From Spirochaetales bacterium (lineage in GTDB: Bacteria > Spirochaetota > Spirochaetia > Sphaerochaetales > Sphaerochaetaceae), in assembly GCA_012523305.1 (NCBI GenBank), contig JAAYIV010000147.1, positions 1 to 39,879 on the forward strand: DNA of 39,879 nucleotides. Reading direction: 5' to 3'. Position 1 is the first letter of the stretch, and every line of letters begins with the position of its first letter. Positions 7,325-14,709 of this stretch are shown here, piece by piece. A program made the translations under genes and the position numbers. The notes under the pieces were generated by a model, which saw only the letters and a program-made list of their open reading frames with translations, was not told the origin of the DNA and did no database searches.

Positions 7325-8353
7325 ATGAGCGAAGAACAAAAAGCAGTAATGCAAGCTCCTTTAGGAGAATCAGAAGCATTTCTTGATTTTCAGCAGGCTT
7401 TGAGCAGAGCGGCAAAAGTGGATCGAAGTGTCTTGGTAGTCGGAGAACGTGGAAGCGGGAAGGAGATTGCCGCAACACGGCTTCATTATCTTTCCAAACG
7501 TTGGCAACACAACCTTATCACTGTCAATTGCGCAGCTTTGCCCCCCTCTTTGATCGAAACAGAATTGTTCGGTTATGAAGCTGGAGCGTTTACCGGTGCG
7601 ATGAAAACCAGAAAAGGCCGGTTTGAAGAAGCTGAAGGCGGAACTCTTTTTCTCGACGAGATCGGTTTGATTCCCCTTGAAGTTCAGGAAAAGATCCTCA
7701 GGGTGGTCGAGTATGGTACGTTTGAACGTGTGGGATCTTCAAAAACCCATGAAGTTAATGTCAGGATCGTAGGGGCCACCAACACAGATTTGCCAGCGTT
7801 GTGCGCGGAAGGGAAATTCAAGGAAGATCTTTTAGATCGACTTTCTTTTGAAGTACTTTTTTTACCGCCGTTACGTAAACGAGGAGAAGATATTCTTTTA
7901 CTGGCAAATTATTTTGCTGCAAAGATGGCATTGGAATGCCAACTCAGTGAAATGCCAGTGCTTTCACAGGCCGTCCAGGATCAATTGATGGCGTATTATT
8001 GGCCTGGAAATGTCCGGGAGTTGAAAAATGTTATTGAACGGGCTGTCTACAGGTCTCCGACTTCAGAAATCACTTCGATAATACTTGATCCGTTTGACAA
8101 TCCTTTTGATAAAGAAGACCAAGATGTTTATGAACATGAACAAACAGAAAAAATAACTAGATCAGGGGTACTTGAGACGGCTCCTTTGGAAAGCTTTGAT
8201 GAAGTCCGACAGCAAGTCGATATTCTATTTATAAAAAGAGCTCTTGAATTTCATGAAGGCAATCAAAAACTCGCGGCAAACGCATTGCGCCTTACCTATG
8301 ATCAATTCAGAGGGTTGTACAGGAAGTATAAATCACAATTAGCCGAAGAGTAA
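7325..8353 (+). CDS. pspF: PspF, sigma-54 activator of the phage-shock response
   Basis: AAA+ enhancer-binding protein of 342 residues, with no N-terminal receiver or sensor domain, as in PspF. It opens sigma-54 promoter complexes by ATP hydrolysis. Seen: GESEAF start of the AAA domain (14-19), Walker A GERGSGKE (40-47), the sigma-54 contact loop GAFTGA (87-92), Walker B GGTLFLDE (105-112), WPGNVRELKN near 237, and a C-terminal Fis-type helix-turn-helix (GNQKLAANALRLTYDQFRGLYRKY). The Trp in LSKRWQHN corresponds to the PspF tryptophan that contacts PspA. Flanked by two sigma-54 promoters, each feeding a pspA copy. No Shine-Dalgarno; TAAAAT ends six bases before the ATG, suggesting a leaderless message. 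An ATG eight codons in (7349) is an alternative. Confidence 0.95.
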   Translation: MSEEQKAVMQAPLGESEAFLDFQQALSRAAKVDRSVLVVGERGSGKEIAATRLHYLSKRWQHNLITVNCAALPPSLIETELFGYEAGAFTGAMKTRKGRFEEAEGGTLFLDEIGLIPLEVQEKILRVVEYGTFERVGSSKTHEVNVRIVGATNTDLPALCAEGKFKEDLLDRLSFEVLFLPPLRKRGEDILLLANYFAAKMALECQLSEMPVLSQAVQDQLMAYYWPGNVRELKNVIERAVYRSPTSEITSIILDPFDNPFDKEDQDVYEHEQTEKITRSGVLETAPLESFDEVRQQVDILFIKRALEFHEGNQKLAANALRLTYDQFRGLYRKYKSQLAEE

Positions 8354-8358
8354 AAAGA

Positions 8359-8387
8359 GAGGACGTCCGTTTTCAGCGAACGCCCTC
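8359..8387 (-). terminator. Terminator after the second pspA-pspC operon
   Basis: As minus-strand RNA, GAGGGCGTTCG pairs with CGGACGTCCTC over 11 base pairs (two G-U wobbles) around a seven-base loop, followed by TCTTTTA. On the plus strand the two wobbles become A-C mismatches and no T-run follows, so it mainly serves the minus strand and lies just past the pspF stop. A second small hairpin (GTGGAC/GTCCAC, 8402-8416) sits between it and the pspC stop. Confidence 0.65.
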
Positions 8388-8448
8388 AAAAGAGACTGCA
8401 CGTGGACAACGTCCACGACCAACACTTCGGTCAAGAATGCCCAGCCCC

Positions 8449-8721
8449 TCAATCCTCCGGTTTCATGATGATCGCAGCCAATAGGTATGCTACCCCTGCC
8501 GGGTAAAATCCTGTTGCGATCAATGCTATGATCATTGCTACCCTAAGCGGCCAGGCTGGAATTCCAAGCCATTCGGCAAAACCTTGGCACACTCCTAACA
8601 CAATGCCCCTTCTTGAACGGCGCAACACTCTGCAGGGCCGTTCACATTCCCATTCACGACGGTATCCTTTATATTCTGAGCGCATATACTCCTTATATCC
8701 GCAATCTCCACTGCAACTCAT
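8449..8721 (-). CDS. Second PspC domain protein with cysteine-rich N-terminus
   Basis: Small membrane protein of 90 residues. The PspC motif (CRVLRRSRRGIVLGVCQGFAEWLGIPAWPLRVAMI) and one membrane span (about 63-86) are clear. Unlike the first PspC it has no coiled-coil tail but carries a 30-residue N-terminal extension with two CxxxC pairs (C3/C7 and C26/C30), absent from the first copy. These could bind a metal or form disulphides; that is inference. It follows the second pspA by 19 bases and shares its sigma-54 promoter. The start at 8721 has AGAGGT eleven bases upstream; ATG 8685 is an alternative that would lose the first Cys pair. Confidence 0.88.
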   Translation of the reverse strand: MSCSGDCGYKEYMRSEYKGYRREWECERPCRVLRRSRRGIVLGVCQGFAEWLGIPAWPLRVAMIIALIATGFYPAGVAYLLAAIIMKPED

Positions 8722-8740
8722 AACCTTTTCTTACCTCTAA

Positions 8741-9412
8741 TCAATTAGTCTGTTTCTTTGTATGCTTCGCCTTCAGTTTGGCGAGTTCGGCCTCAATGGC
8801 CTCGTTGTGTTCCATGTCGACAAACTCTTGTTCTTTGCTTTTTGCTCCGGTGAACCCTGCCATTTCAACATCCGCTTCCATGCGTTCGATCTTTTCTTCA
8901 AGTTCATTGAATTTCCTGCAAGCTGCAGAACAGTCGATGTTTTTCAGAATCTCAACGACCTTTTGTTTTTCTTTTGCATGATACGCCCGTTCAATCAGCA
9001 TCCTCTGCTTGTCCCTGATTTCCTGACGTTTTGTTTCAAGCTTGGAAATCTGGTCTTGCATCGAACTGATGATTCCGTCCATCTGGGCAAGTTCCCCTTC
9101 GAGATTTTCGACTCTCCTTGTTACCCGGGTCTTCTCTATCAATGCTTCTCTGGCTAGATCGTCGCGACCTTTTTCAACAGCGAGCGAAGCACGATTATTC
9201 CAGCGTTCCATAGCTGCTTTTGCTTGCTTCAACTCTTCTTCGATCACGGTACGATTTGCCATCCTCTCAGCTGTTGCTGTTTTGGCATCAACTAGTGTTT
9301 CATCAAGTTCGGAAAGCATAAGGCGAATCATTTTCTCAGGGTCTTCGAGTTTATCCAATTTTGCATTTACATTGGCATTGATGATGTTCTTAAATCGTCT
9401 AAAAGTCTTCAT
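8741..9412 (-). CDS. Phage shock protein A (second copy)
   Basis: Second PspA/IM30 family protein, 223 residues. The N-terminal amphipathic helix (MKTFRRFKNIINANVNAKLDKLEDPEKMIRLMLSELDETLVDAKT) parallels the first copy closely, and the body is long coiled coil. It differs around residue 160, where KNIDCSAACRKF puts a CxxxC into the hinge, and in the tail. Start ATG 9412 has AGGAG seven bases upstream. Transcribed from its own sigma-54 promoter (9477-9492) with the second pspC. Two PspA copies under one PspF suggest divided labour, for instance one as PspF inhibitor and one as membrane effector, but sequence does not tell which. Confidence 0.94.
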   Translation of the reverse strand: MKTFRRFKNIINANVNAKLDKLEDPEKMIRLMLSELDETLVDAKTATAERMANRTVIEEELKQAKAAMERWNNRASLAVEKGRDDLAREALIEKTRVTRRVENLEGELAQMDGIISSMQDQISKLETKRQEIRDKQRMLIERAYHAKEKQKVVEILKNIDCSAACRKFNELEEKIERMEADVEMAGFTGAKSKEQEFVDMEHNEAIEAELAKLKAKHTKKQTN

Positions 9413-9476
9413 ATCGGCTCCTTCTGTGTTTCTGGTTTCTCACGTACCAGGTTTTATTTTTTCTCGATTACATCAA

Positions 9477-9492
9477 TGCAATAGTCGTGCCA
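9477..9492 (-). promoter_or_regulatory. Sigma-54 promoter of the second pspA operon
   Basis: Minus-strand TGGCACG-ACTA-TTGCA is an exact match to the sigma-54 consensus. The transcript should start near 9466, about 54 bases before the pspA ATG. It faces the same way as the first psp promoter and lies upstream of the second pspA-pspC pair. Confidence 0.93.
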
Positions 9493-9587
9493 ACTTGCCA
9501 ATAAACAGTAAAAAGAGCTTGAATTTTGATGATTTCTCTACTTTTCTCTATTGAAAAAATAGATACACGCGATATGGTTTTGCTAAA

Positions 9588-9621
9588 ATGGTAAAAAATA
9601 CCATTGTATTGGTATGACCAA
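9588..9621. promoter_or_regulatory. Tandem palindromes upstream of the second psp promoter, overlapping the rsmI promoter
   Basis: ATGGTA-N5-TACCAT (9588-9604) contains TGGT-N7-ACC, the motif also found twice before pspF. TTGGT-ATG-ACCAA (9609-9621) follows with its TGGT 21 bases from the first. They lie 130-150 bases upstream of the predicted sigma-54 start, fitting enhancer sites, and also cover the -35 box and spacer of the rsmI promoter. Confidence 0.5.
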
Positions 9622-9632
9622 ATGGCTAGAAT
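9604..9632 (+). promoter_or_regulatory. rsmI operon promoter, predicted leaderless
   Basis: TTGTAT (9604-9609), 17 bases, TAGAAT (9627-9632), then only six bases before the rsmI ATG at 9639. The expected transcript start falls on or next to the ATG, and no Shine-Dalgarno sequence is present. Confidence 0.6.
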
Positions 9633-9638
9633 AACGCC

Positions 9639-10349
9639 ATGAATACCTTATATATGGTGGCGACACCGATTGGGAATTTGGATGATATCACTATAAGGGC
9701 ACTCCAGGTATTAAAGGATGTCGATATCATCGCATGCGAAGACACTCGCCATACCCGAATCCTTTTAAACAAGTTCTCCATCGACAAACGTTTGATAGCC
9801 TGCCATGCCCATAATGAAAAGGCGTCCGCCGATGGTATCGTGGCATTACTGCAACAAGGTAACGACGTTGCCTATGTTTCTGATGCAGGAACCCCGGGAA
9901 TCAGTGATCCGGGTGCCAAAGTGGTCGAAACCGTATCCTCTGCCGGTTTCAATGTTGTTCCCATTCCTGGGGTTTCGGCAGTAACCGCGCTCATTTCAGT
10001 AGCTGGCCCGGTTGGAAAATCTTTTTTATTCGAAGGCTTTACCAGTTTTCGAAAAGGTCGAAGAGTAGCCCGCCTGAAAGAACTGCTCGGAAGGCAAGAA
10101 GCCTTCGTATTGTATGAATCACCGTTTCGCATCTTGAAACTTCTTGAGGATATCCATGCAATCGCACCCGGACGGCAGCTTGTTGTCGGGAGAGAACTGA
10201 CAAAGATCTATGAAGAAATCTTACGGGGAACCGCTGGCCAAGTTTCGGAAATACTGGTGAAGAAGCCTTCTGTGAAAGGCGAATTTGCAATCTGTGTAAT
10301 ACCCGAACGCATTAAAGATGATGCTGAACCGGGACAAGATGAGCAATGA
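9639..10349 (+). CDS. rsmI: 16S rRNA (cytidine-1402 2'-O)-methyltransferase RsmI
   Basis: SAM-dependent methyltransferase of the tetrapyrrole-methylase fold that modifies C1402 in the ribosomal decoding centre. Family text is strong: LYMVATPIGNLDDITIRALQVLKDVDIIACEDTRHTRILL at the N-terminus, VAYVSDAGTPGISDPGAKVV (about 77-96), PGVSAVTALISVAGP, FLFEGF and YESPFRILKLLEDI. At 236 residues it is shorter than the usual 270-290 and lacks the C-terminal extra domain of the E. coli protein. First gene of rsmI-SpoU-MATE; the next gene overlaps its stop by 4 bases. No ribosome site; see the promoter entry for the likely leaderless start. Confidence 0.95.
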   Translation: MNTLYMVATPIGNLDDITIRALQVLKDVDIIACEDTRHTRILLNKFSIDKRLIACHAHNEKASADGIVALLQQGNDVAYVSDAGTPGISDPGAKVVETVSSAGFNVVPIPGVSAVTALISVAGPVGKSFLFEGFTSFRKGRRVARLKELLGRQEAFVLYESPFRILKLLEDIHAIAPGRQLVVGRELTKIYEEILRGTAGQVSEILVKKPSVKGEFAICVIPERIKDDAEPGQDEQ

Positions 10350-11134
10350 TTACAATAAATAAGTTGCAACGGTTGCCTGAAAAGACCCGTTTACGTAAAT
10401 TCGAAAGGCTCTTTCATGGATTCTCCATCGATATTGTTCAACAGCGGCCTGTCGATTATCAGTATATCATGCGATTAGGGCAGGTTCTGGCCAATGATCC
10501 TTCGGAATTGGTTGATCAATCATTAAGAGATAAAGCTTCTCTTATGGCTAAGAATGAACATCTTGCATGGTATTGTGCCGACATATCATTGATGCTTGGC
10601 CAGGTTTTGAATATTGATCAGGCAGATTGGGATATGGTTGATCAATCAGGTGCGAACCTTGATAAAAACGCTCGTACGATATATCCGCTCGATGTGATAC
10701 TGGATGGGATTCGTTCACCGTTCAATATCGGCTCGATATTCAGGAGTGCCGATTCATTTGGTGTGCGTTCGATAAAACTGTTACAACCTACTGCGCTTCC
10801 AGAGCATCCAAGGGCGATCAGGAGCGCCCGAGGATGTACCGAAACAGTTGCCTGGGAAAAAGTATCGTTTGAGACCCTCGTTGAACAGATACGGGCAAAG
10901 CCCATATTTGCCCTGGAGACAAAAGGTATTCCGATAGACGAGTTTGAATTCCCATCAGAAGGATGTGTGGTGATAGGGTCTGAAGAGTTGGGAACGAGTC
11001 CACAGATGTTGCGATTGGCCGATGCTTCACTGGGCAGGGTATCAATCCCGTTAAGCGGCACGAAAGGATCGTTGAACGTATCAGTGGCTTTCGGCATCAT
11101 GATGCAGCGGTGGTTTTCTTGTATTGCTCGTTGA
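10346..11134 (+). CDS. SpoU/TrmH-family RNA 2'-O-methyltransferase
   Basis: SPOUT-class RNA ribose methyltransferase, 262 residues. The three family motifs are present: motif 1 LDGIRSPFNIGSIFRSAD (about 119-136, with the catalytic Arg), motif 2 VVIGSEELG (about 205-213) and motif 3 IPLSGTKGSLNVSVA (about 233-247), which make the knotted SAM site. About 110 helical residues precede the domain and do not look like the usual L30e-type substrate-binding domain of RlmB. The target RNA cannot be given. Start overlaps the rsmI stop in ATGA, so the two RNA methyltransferases are probably translated together. Confidence 0.9.
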   Translation: MITINKLQRLPEKTRLRKFERLFHGFSIDIVQQRPVDYQYIMRLGQVLANDPSELVDQSLRDKASLMAKNEHLAWYCADISLMLGQVLNIDQADWDMVDQSGANLDKNARTIYPLDVILDGIRSPFNIGSIFRSADSFGVRSIKLLQPTALPEHPRAIRSARGCTETVAWEKVSFETLVEQIRAKPIFALETKGIPIDEFEFPSEGCVVIGSEELGTSPQMLRLADASLGRVSIPLSGTKGSLNVSVAFGIMMQRWFSCIAR

Positions 11135-11165
11135 CACCAAGAGGAAGAGGCTCTACCATCAGCGT

Positions 11166-12587
11166 ATGCTTAGACTAAAAAAGTTATCTCCTGATGAAAA
11201 TTACAAGCGAATGACCGAGACGCCGGTATCACGACTTGTAAGTAAATTGGCGATACCAACGATCATTTCAATGCTGGTAACTTCATTTTATAATCTTGCG
11301 GATACTGCATTTGTAAGCCAGCTCGGAACGCAGGCTTCCGGTGCTGTCGGCGTGGTGTTTTCTCTGATGGCGTTTATCCAAGCACTCGGATTTACCATGG
11401 GGCTTGGTTCTGGGAACTTCAATTCACGTTTATTGGGTGCGAAGGAACGATCGAAAGCCAACATGGTGATCTCAACGACTTTTTTCACGGCATTTGTCGT
11501 GGGATTATTAATAACAATTTTTGGCCTTATCTTCCTAAGACCATTCATGCGTTTACTCGGTGCTTCGGAAACGATTTTACCTTATGCGATCGATTATGCC
11601 CGAATTATTTTACTCGGTGCTCCTATCATGGCAGCTTCATTCGTAATGAATGCCAATCTTCGCTTTGAAGGCAACGCATTCCTCGGAATGAGGGGGATCG
11701 CGACGGGTGCCGTGCTCAATGTCCTTTTAGACCCTTTATTCATATTTGTATTCGGTATGGGAATCAAAGGAGCTGCTATTGCGACTTTGTTGAGTCAGGC
11801 AGTAAGCTTTTCAATTTTACTTTATGCATTCTTGACCAAACAGAGTAATCTTCACATCCATATCAAACATGTACGGCTTAAATGGTGGATTTATAAAGAG
11901 GTAATACGTACGGGGATGCCTGCCTTTTATCGTCAAGGGACAACTTCACTAGCCTCGGTATTGTTAAATATCAGTGCAAGAGGATTTGGAGATGCCGCTC
12001 TCGCATCCATGGCTATCGTTAATCGAATCATGATGTTCTTGTATTCGATGTTGATCGGCTTTGGCCAAGGATTCCAACCTGTAGCCGGTTTTAATTGGGG
12101 TGCCCAACAAGTAGGGAGGGTGAGGAAAGCCTATTGGTTTACCTTCACGGTAGGAGTGATCGGCTTTGTGATCTTGGGTACGGTCGGATATATCGGCGCA
12201 CCGATAATAATGAAATTATTCATTCGGACTGACCCTGATGTTGTTACCATCGGGTCTCTTGCGATGCGGCTTCAATGTCTTACCATGCCCATTCAGGCAG
12301 TGAGCGTTGTCAGTAGCATGTTGTTCCAATCGGTAGGGCGTAGTACGGATGCCTCGGTAACCGCGTTAAGCCGGCACGGGTTGTTTTTTATCCCGCTGGT
12401 GCTCGTTTTACCAAACACATTCGGTATACTGGGACTTCAAGCAACCCAGCCTTTGGCTGATGTAGGCACATTCTTGCTGACATTGGTATGTATTTTCAGG
12501 TTTTTGCGTAAACTACGCGAAATGCCACAAATACCGCATAAGAGCAATGATTCCGAGCAACTTGCAATCATGCAATCAGAATCTTAA
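11166..12587 (+). CDS. MATE-family multidrug/sodium antiporter
   Basis: Twelve-span cation-coupled efflux protein. The opening MTETPVSRLVSKLAIPTIISMLVTSFYNLADTAFVSQLG and the repeated half around YRQGTTSLASVLLNISARGFGDAALASMAIVNRI...GFGQGFQPVAGFNWGA are MATE hallmarks of the NorM/DinF-like bacterial branch. 473 residues from ATG 11166, normal length. The frame is open back to a TTG at 11124 inside the preceding gene, but neither candidate has a good ribosome site (AGGAAGAGG is 15 bases before 11166), so the start is uncertain. Third gene of the rsmI operon; its stop overlaps the stop of the convergent Lon-like gene. Confidence 0.93.
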   Translation: MLRLKKLSPDENYKRMTETPVSRLVSKLAIPTIISMLVTSFYNLADTAFVSQLGTQASGAVGVVFSLMAFIQALGFTMGLGSGNFNSRLLGAKERSKANMVISTTFFTAFVVGLLITIFGLIFLRPFMRLLGASETILPYAIDYARIILLGAPIMAASFVMNANLRFEGNAFLGMRGIATGAVLNVLLDPLFIFVFGMGIKGAAIATLLSQAVSFSILLYAFLTKQSNLHIHIKHVRLKWWIYKEVIRTGMPAFYRQGTTSLASVLLNISARGFGDAALASMAIVNRIMMFLYSMLIGFGQGFQPVAGFNWGAQQVGRVRKAYWFTFTVGVIGFVILGTVGYIGAPIIMKLFIRTDPDVVTIGSLAMRLQCLTMPIQAVSVVSSMLFQSVGRSTDASVTALSRHGLFFIPLVLVLPNTFGILGLQATQPLADVGTFLLTLVCIFRFLRKLREMPQIPHKSNDSEQLAIMQSES

Positions 12588-14656
12588 TTCTGAGGTCGTG
12601 AAATCTCATAGAGGGCCTTCAAACGATCTTCGATTGCCCTGTTTGCCGTATCCATCGGGAAATGTCCTTTCTGATTTCTTACCCCTGCCGGTCGATCGGT
12701 AAGGATTTGCATGCCTTCGTCGATAGTTTCCACAGGATAGATATGAAATTCACCTCTCTCGATGGCTTCAATTATTTCATACGGTAAGATAAGACTCTTG
12801 ATATTCTGCATAGGAATGATGACACCAGGATGGTTTGAAAGCCCAAGACGTTTTGAAACCTTGAAATAACCGGAAATCTTTTCATTGATTCCGCCCACCG
12901 GCTGAATTTCGCCCATCTGGTTGACTGAACCGGTAACTGCAATATCTTGGCGAACCGGAACTTCTCCGATCGCTGAAAGCAGGGCATACAGTTCACTTGA
13001 AGAAGCTGAGTCGCCGTCTACTTCCGCATACGATTGTTCGAATGCTATTCCTGAATAGATTGAGAGTGGAAAATTCCGTGCATAGCGTTTTCGTAAATAA
13101 CCTTCGAGTATCAACAGCCCTTTATCATGGATTTCTCCTGAAAGGCCTGCTTCATGTTCGATATTTACGATTCCTTCCGTTCCCGGAGCAACCGTCGCAC
13201 TGATAACGGTAGGAGTTCCGAATGATGAGGATCCTCTGTCGAGGATCGCCAGACCATTAACGACTCCGACTTTGTACCCAGAAAGTGAAATAATCATTTC
13301 ACCGTTGGCGATTTCATCTGAAATCCTACTTTCAGTAAGGCTCGATACGTAATCTCTTTCCGTCATCGCCTTTAACACGACATCTTTATCAATCTGCGCC
13401 TTGCCCTCTTTTCTAGCCCAGAAATCAGCTTCACGCAATACGTCTGCGATAAGGGAAAGCTGGGTCGTAAGTAAATCCCTTGATTCTGCGACCGATGCGC
13501 TGTATCGGAGCAACTCGGCAATACCAGAAGGAACCGCTTCTAACAAATGTTCTTCTTTTGCCGTCATGCGGATAAATCCGATGCACCCGGCAATATTTTC
13601 AGATGTTGCCGGCATGGTATAATCAAATTCCGCTGATATCTTGAACAATTTTAAGAAATCGGGATCATGCTCACAGAATGCATCGTAGGAATCTTCGCTT
13701 CCAACAAGGATGACCTTCAAAGAAAGGGGGACGCTTTCGGGACGGATTCCCGCAGCGTGCGAGCCATGGATCGTCGAATTTTGGATTACTAGCGTACTCG
13801 TAGTCAAAAAGCGCTTGAACGCTTCCCAGAGCCCTTCTTGGGTCAACATTTCTTCAGCACTGATGACGAGGTATCCTCCTGCGGCTTCCAAGATCGATCC
13901 TGCATGAATAGTTAAAAACGGAAGATATGATTCGTCTCTGTTTTGTGTCAGGGGAAGATCGAGCGACCCGAAAAGGTTAGCGAAGGTCGGATGGCTTTCA
14001 AATACCAACGGACGCGTGCAGGTCTCGCTATGGTCGATCAGAAGGTTTACGTTATAGCGTTGGAAAAAGATATGGTTATGGAGTTTGGAAATCTCACAGT
14101 GATCCAATACGTAGGCATGTTCGACCAGATCGGTTCTAATTCGTTGTATGTGAGCGGCAACAGCTTTCGAAGGAAACCTCTGTCGTATTGATTCCAGGAC
14201 TTTTCCCACGTGTTCAAGTAAGGTGTTTCCATCGACATGAGCGTGAGCCGACCGGATGGAAAGGACTGCTTCGATAAGAGTTCTGATAAAGCCTTTCATA
14301 GCAGCGAGAAACGCCCGGCCTTCTTTTGGAATGAAATCCAAGGCTATAGGAGTGTCAGGACGCATGAAGTTGTGTACGTAGGCGATATCACGTAACTGGG
14401 ACAGATCATTGGCATATTGGCGGGTGGCAATCTGAATCGCGGTGGTCCTTCCCGTGCCGGGATCTCCGCTTACGAAAATATTATATCCTTTGCCATTGAT
14501 GGAAAGCCCCATCTCCAATGCCCGGAGGGCTCTTGGCTGGCCTACGATTTCAGGAGATTCGGGTATTGTCCCGCATGTATCGACTATTGATTCAGGATAG
14601 GAGAAACTGGCTTGTGCCGCAGTGAGCTCCCTCCTGGTAAAGTTCAGATCTGCCAT
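12584..14656 (-). CDS. Lon-like ATP-dependent protease (AAA_32 plus S16 peptidase)
   Basis: Protease with an N-terminal AAA-like region and a C-terminal Lon Ser-Lys peptidase domain, 690 residues. The P-loop reads SGDPGTGRTT, so the usual Walker lysine is Arg. GGYLVISAEEML stands where Walker B is expected. The peptidase dyad is complete: Ser550 in DGDSASSSE and Lys593 in GGINEKISG. This is the YcbZ/LonC-type branch, whose ATPase is often weak, and differs from housekeeping LonA by lacking its N-domain. I start at ATG 14656 (MADLNFTRREL), not the in-frame TTG 14692, because TTGACA-N17-TATAGT ends seven bases before this ATG. The message is then leaderless. Divergent from the Nif3-like gene. 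Confidence 0.9.
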   Translation of the reverse strand: MADLNFTRRELTAAQASFSYPESIVDTCGTIPESPEIVGQPRALRALEMGLSINGKGYNIFVSGDPGTGRTTAIQIATRQYANDLSQLRDIAYVHNFMRPDTPIALDFIPKEGRAFLAAMKGFIRTLIEAVLSIRSAHAHVDGNTLLEHVGKVLESIRQRFPSKAVAAHIQRIRTDLVEHAYVLDHCEISKLHNHIFFQRYNVNLLIDHSETCTRPLVFESHPTFANLFGSLDLPLTQNRDESYLPFLTIHAGSILEAAGGYLVISAEEMLTQEGLWEAFKRFLTTSTLVIQNSTIHGSHAAGIRPESVPLSLKVILVGSEDSYDAFCEHDPDFLKLFKISAEFDYTMPATSENIAGCIGFIRMTAKEEHLLEAVPSGIAELLRYSASVAESRDLLTTQLSLIADVLREADFWARKEGKAQIDKDVVLKAMTERDYVSSLTESRISDEIANGEMIISLSGYKVGVVNGLAILDRGSSSFGTPTVISATVAPGTEGIVNIEHEAGLSGEIHDKGLLILEGYLRKRYARNFPLSIYSGIAFEQSYAEVDGDSASSSELYALLSAIGEVPVRQDIAVTGSVNQMGEIQPVGGINEKISGYFKVSKRLGLSNHPGVIIPMQNIKSLILPYEIIEAIERGEFHIYPVETIDEGMQILTDRPAGVRNQKGHFPMDTANRAIEDRLKALYEISRPQN

Positions 14657-14663
14657 GCGCCTA

Positions 14664-14692
14664 ACTATAGGTGGTGGAATAATTGCTGTCAA
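14664..14692 (-). promoter_or_regulatory. Promoter of the Lon-like gene, predicted leaderless
   Basis: Minus-strand TTGACA (14687-14692), exactly 17 bases, TATAGT (14664-14669), then TAGGCGC and the ATG at 14656. A near-consensus promoter whose start point coincides with the start codon. Confidence 0.8.
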
Positions 14693-14697
14693 TACTT

Positions 14698-14703
14698 TAT
14701 AAT
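14698..14703 (+). promoter_or_regulatory. -10 box of the Nif3-like operon, predicted leaderless
   Basis: A perfect TATAAT ends six bases before the ATG at 14710. No convincing -35 box lies 16-18 bases upstream (TGGAAT at 14675). The box sits back to back with the -35 of the Lon-like gene in a 53-base divergent gap. Confidence 0.55.
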
Positions 14704-14709
14704 AACCCC

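Noticed and set aside
14656-14692. TTG start for the Lon-like protein
   Set aside because: It coincides with the -35 box TTGACA of the promoter that leads to ATG 14656.
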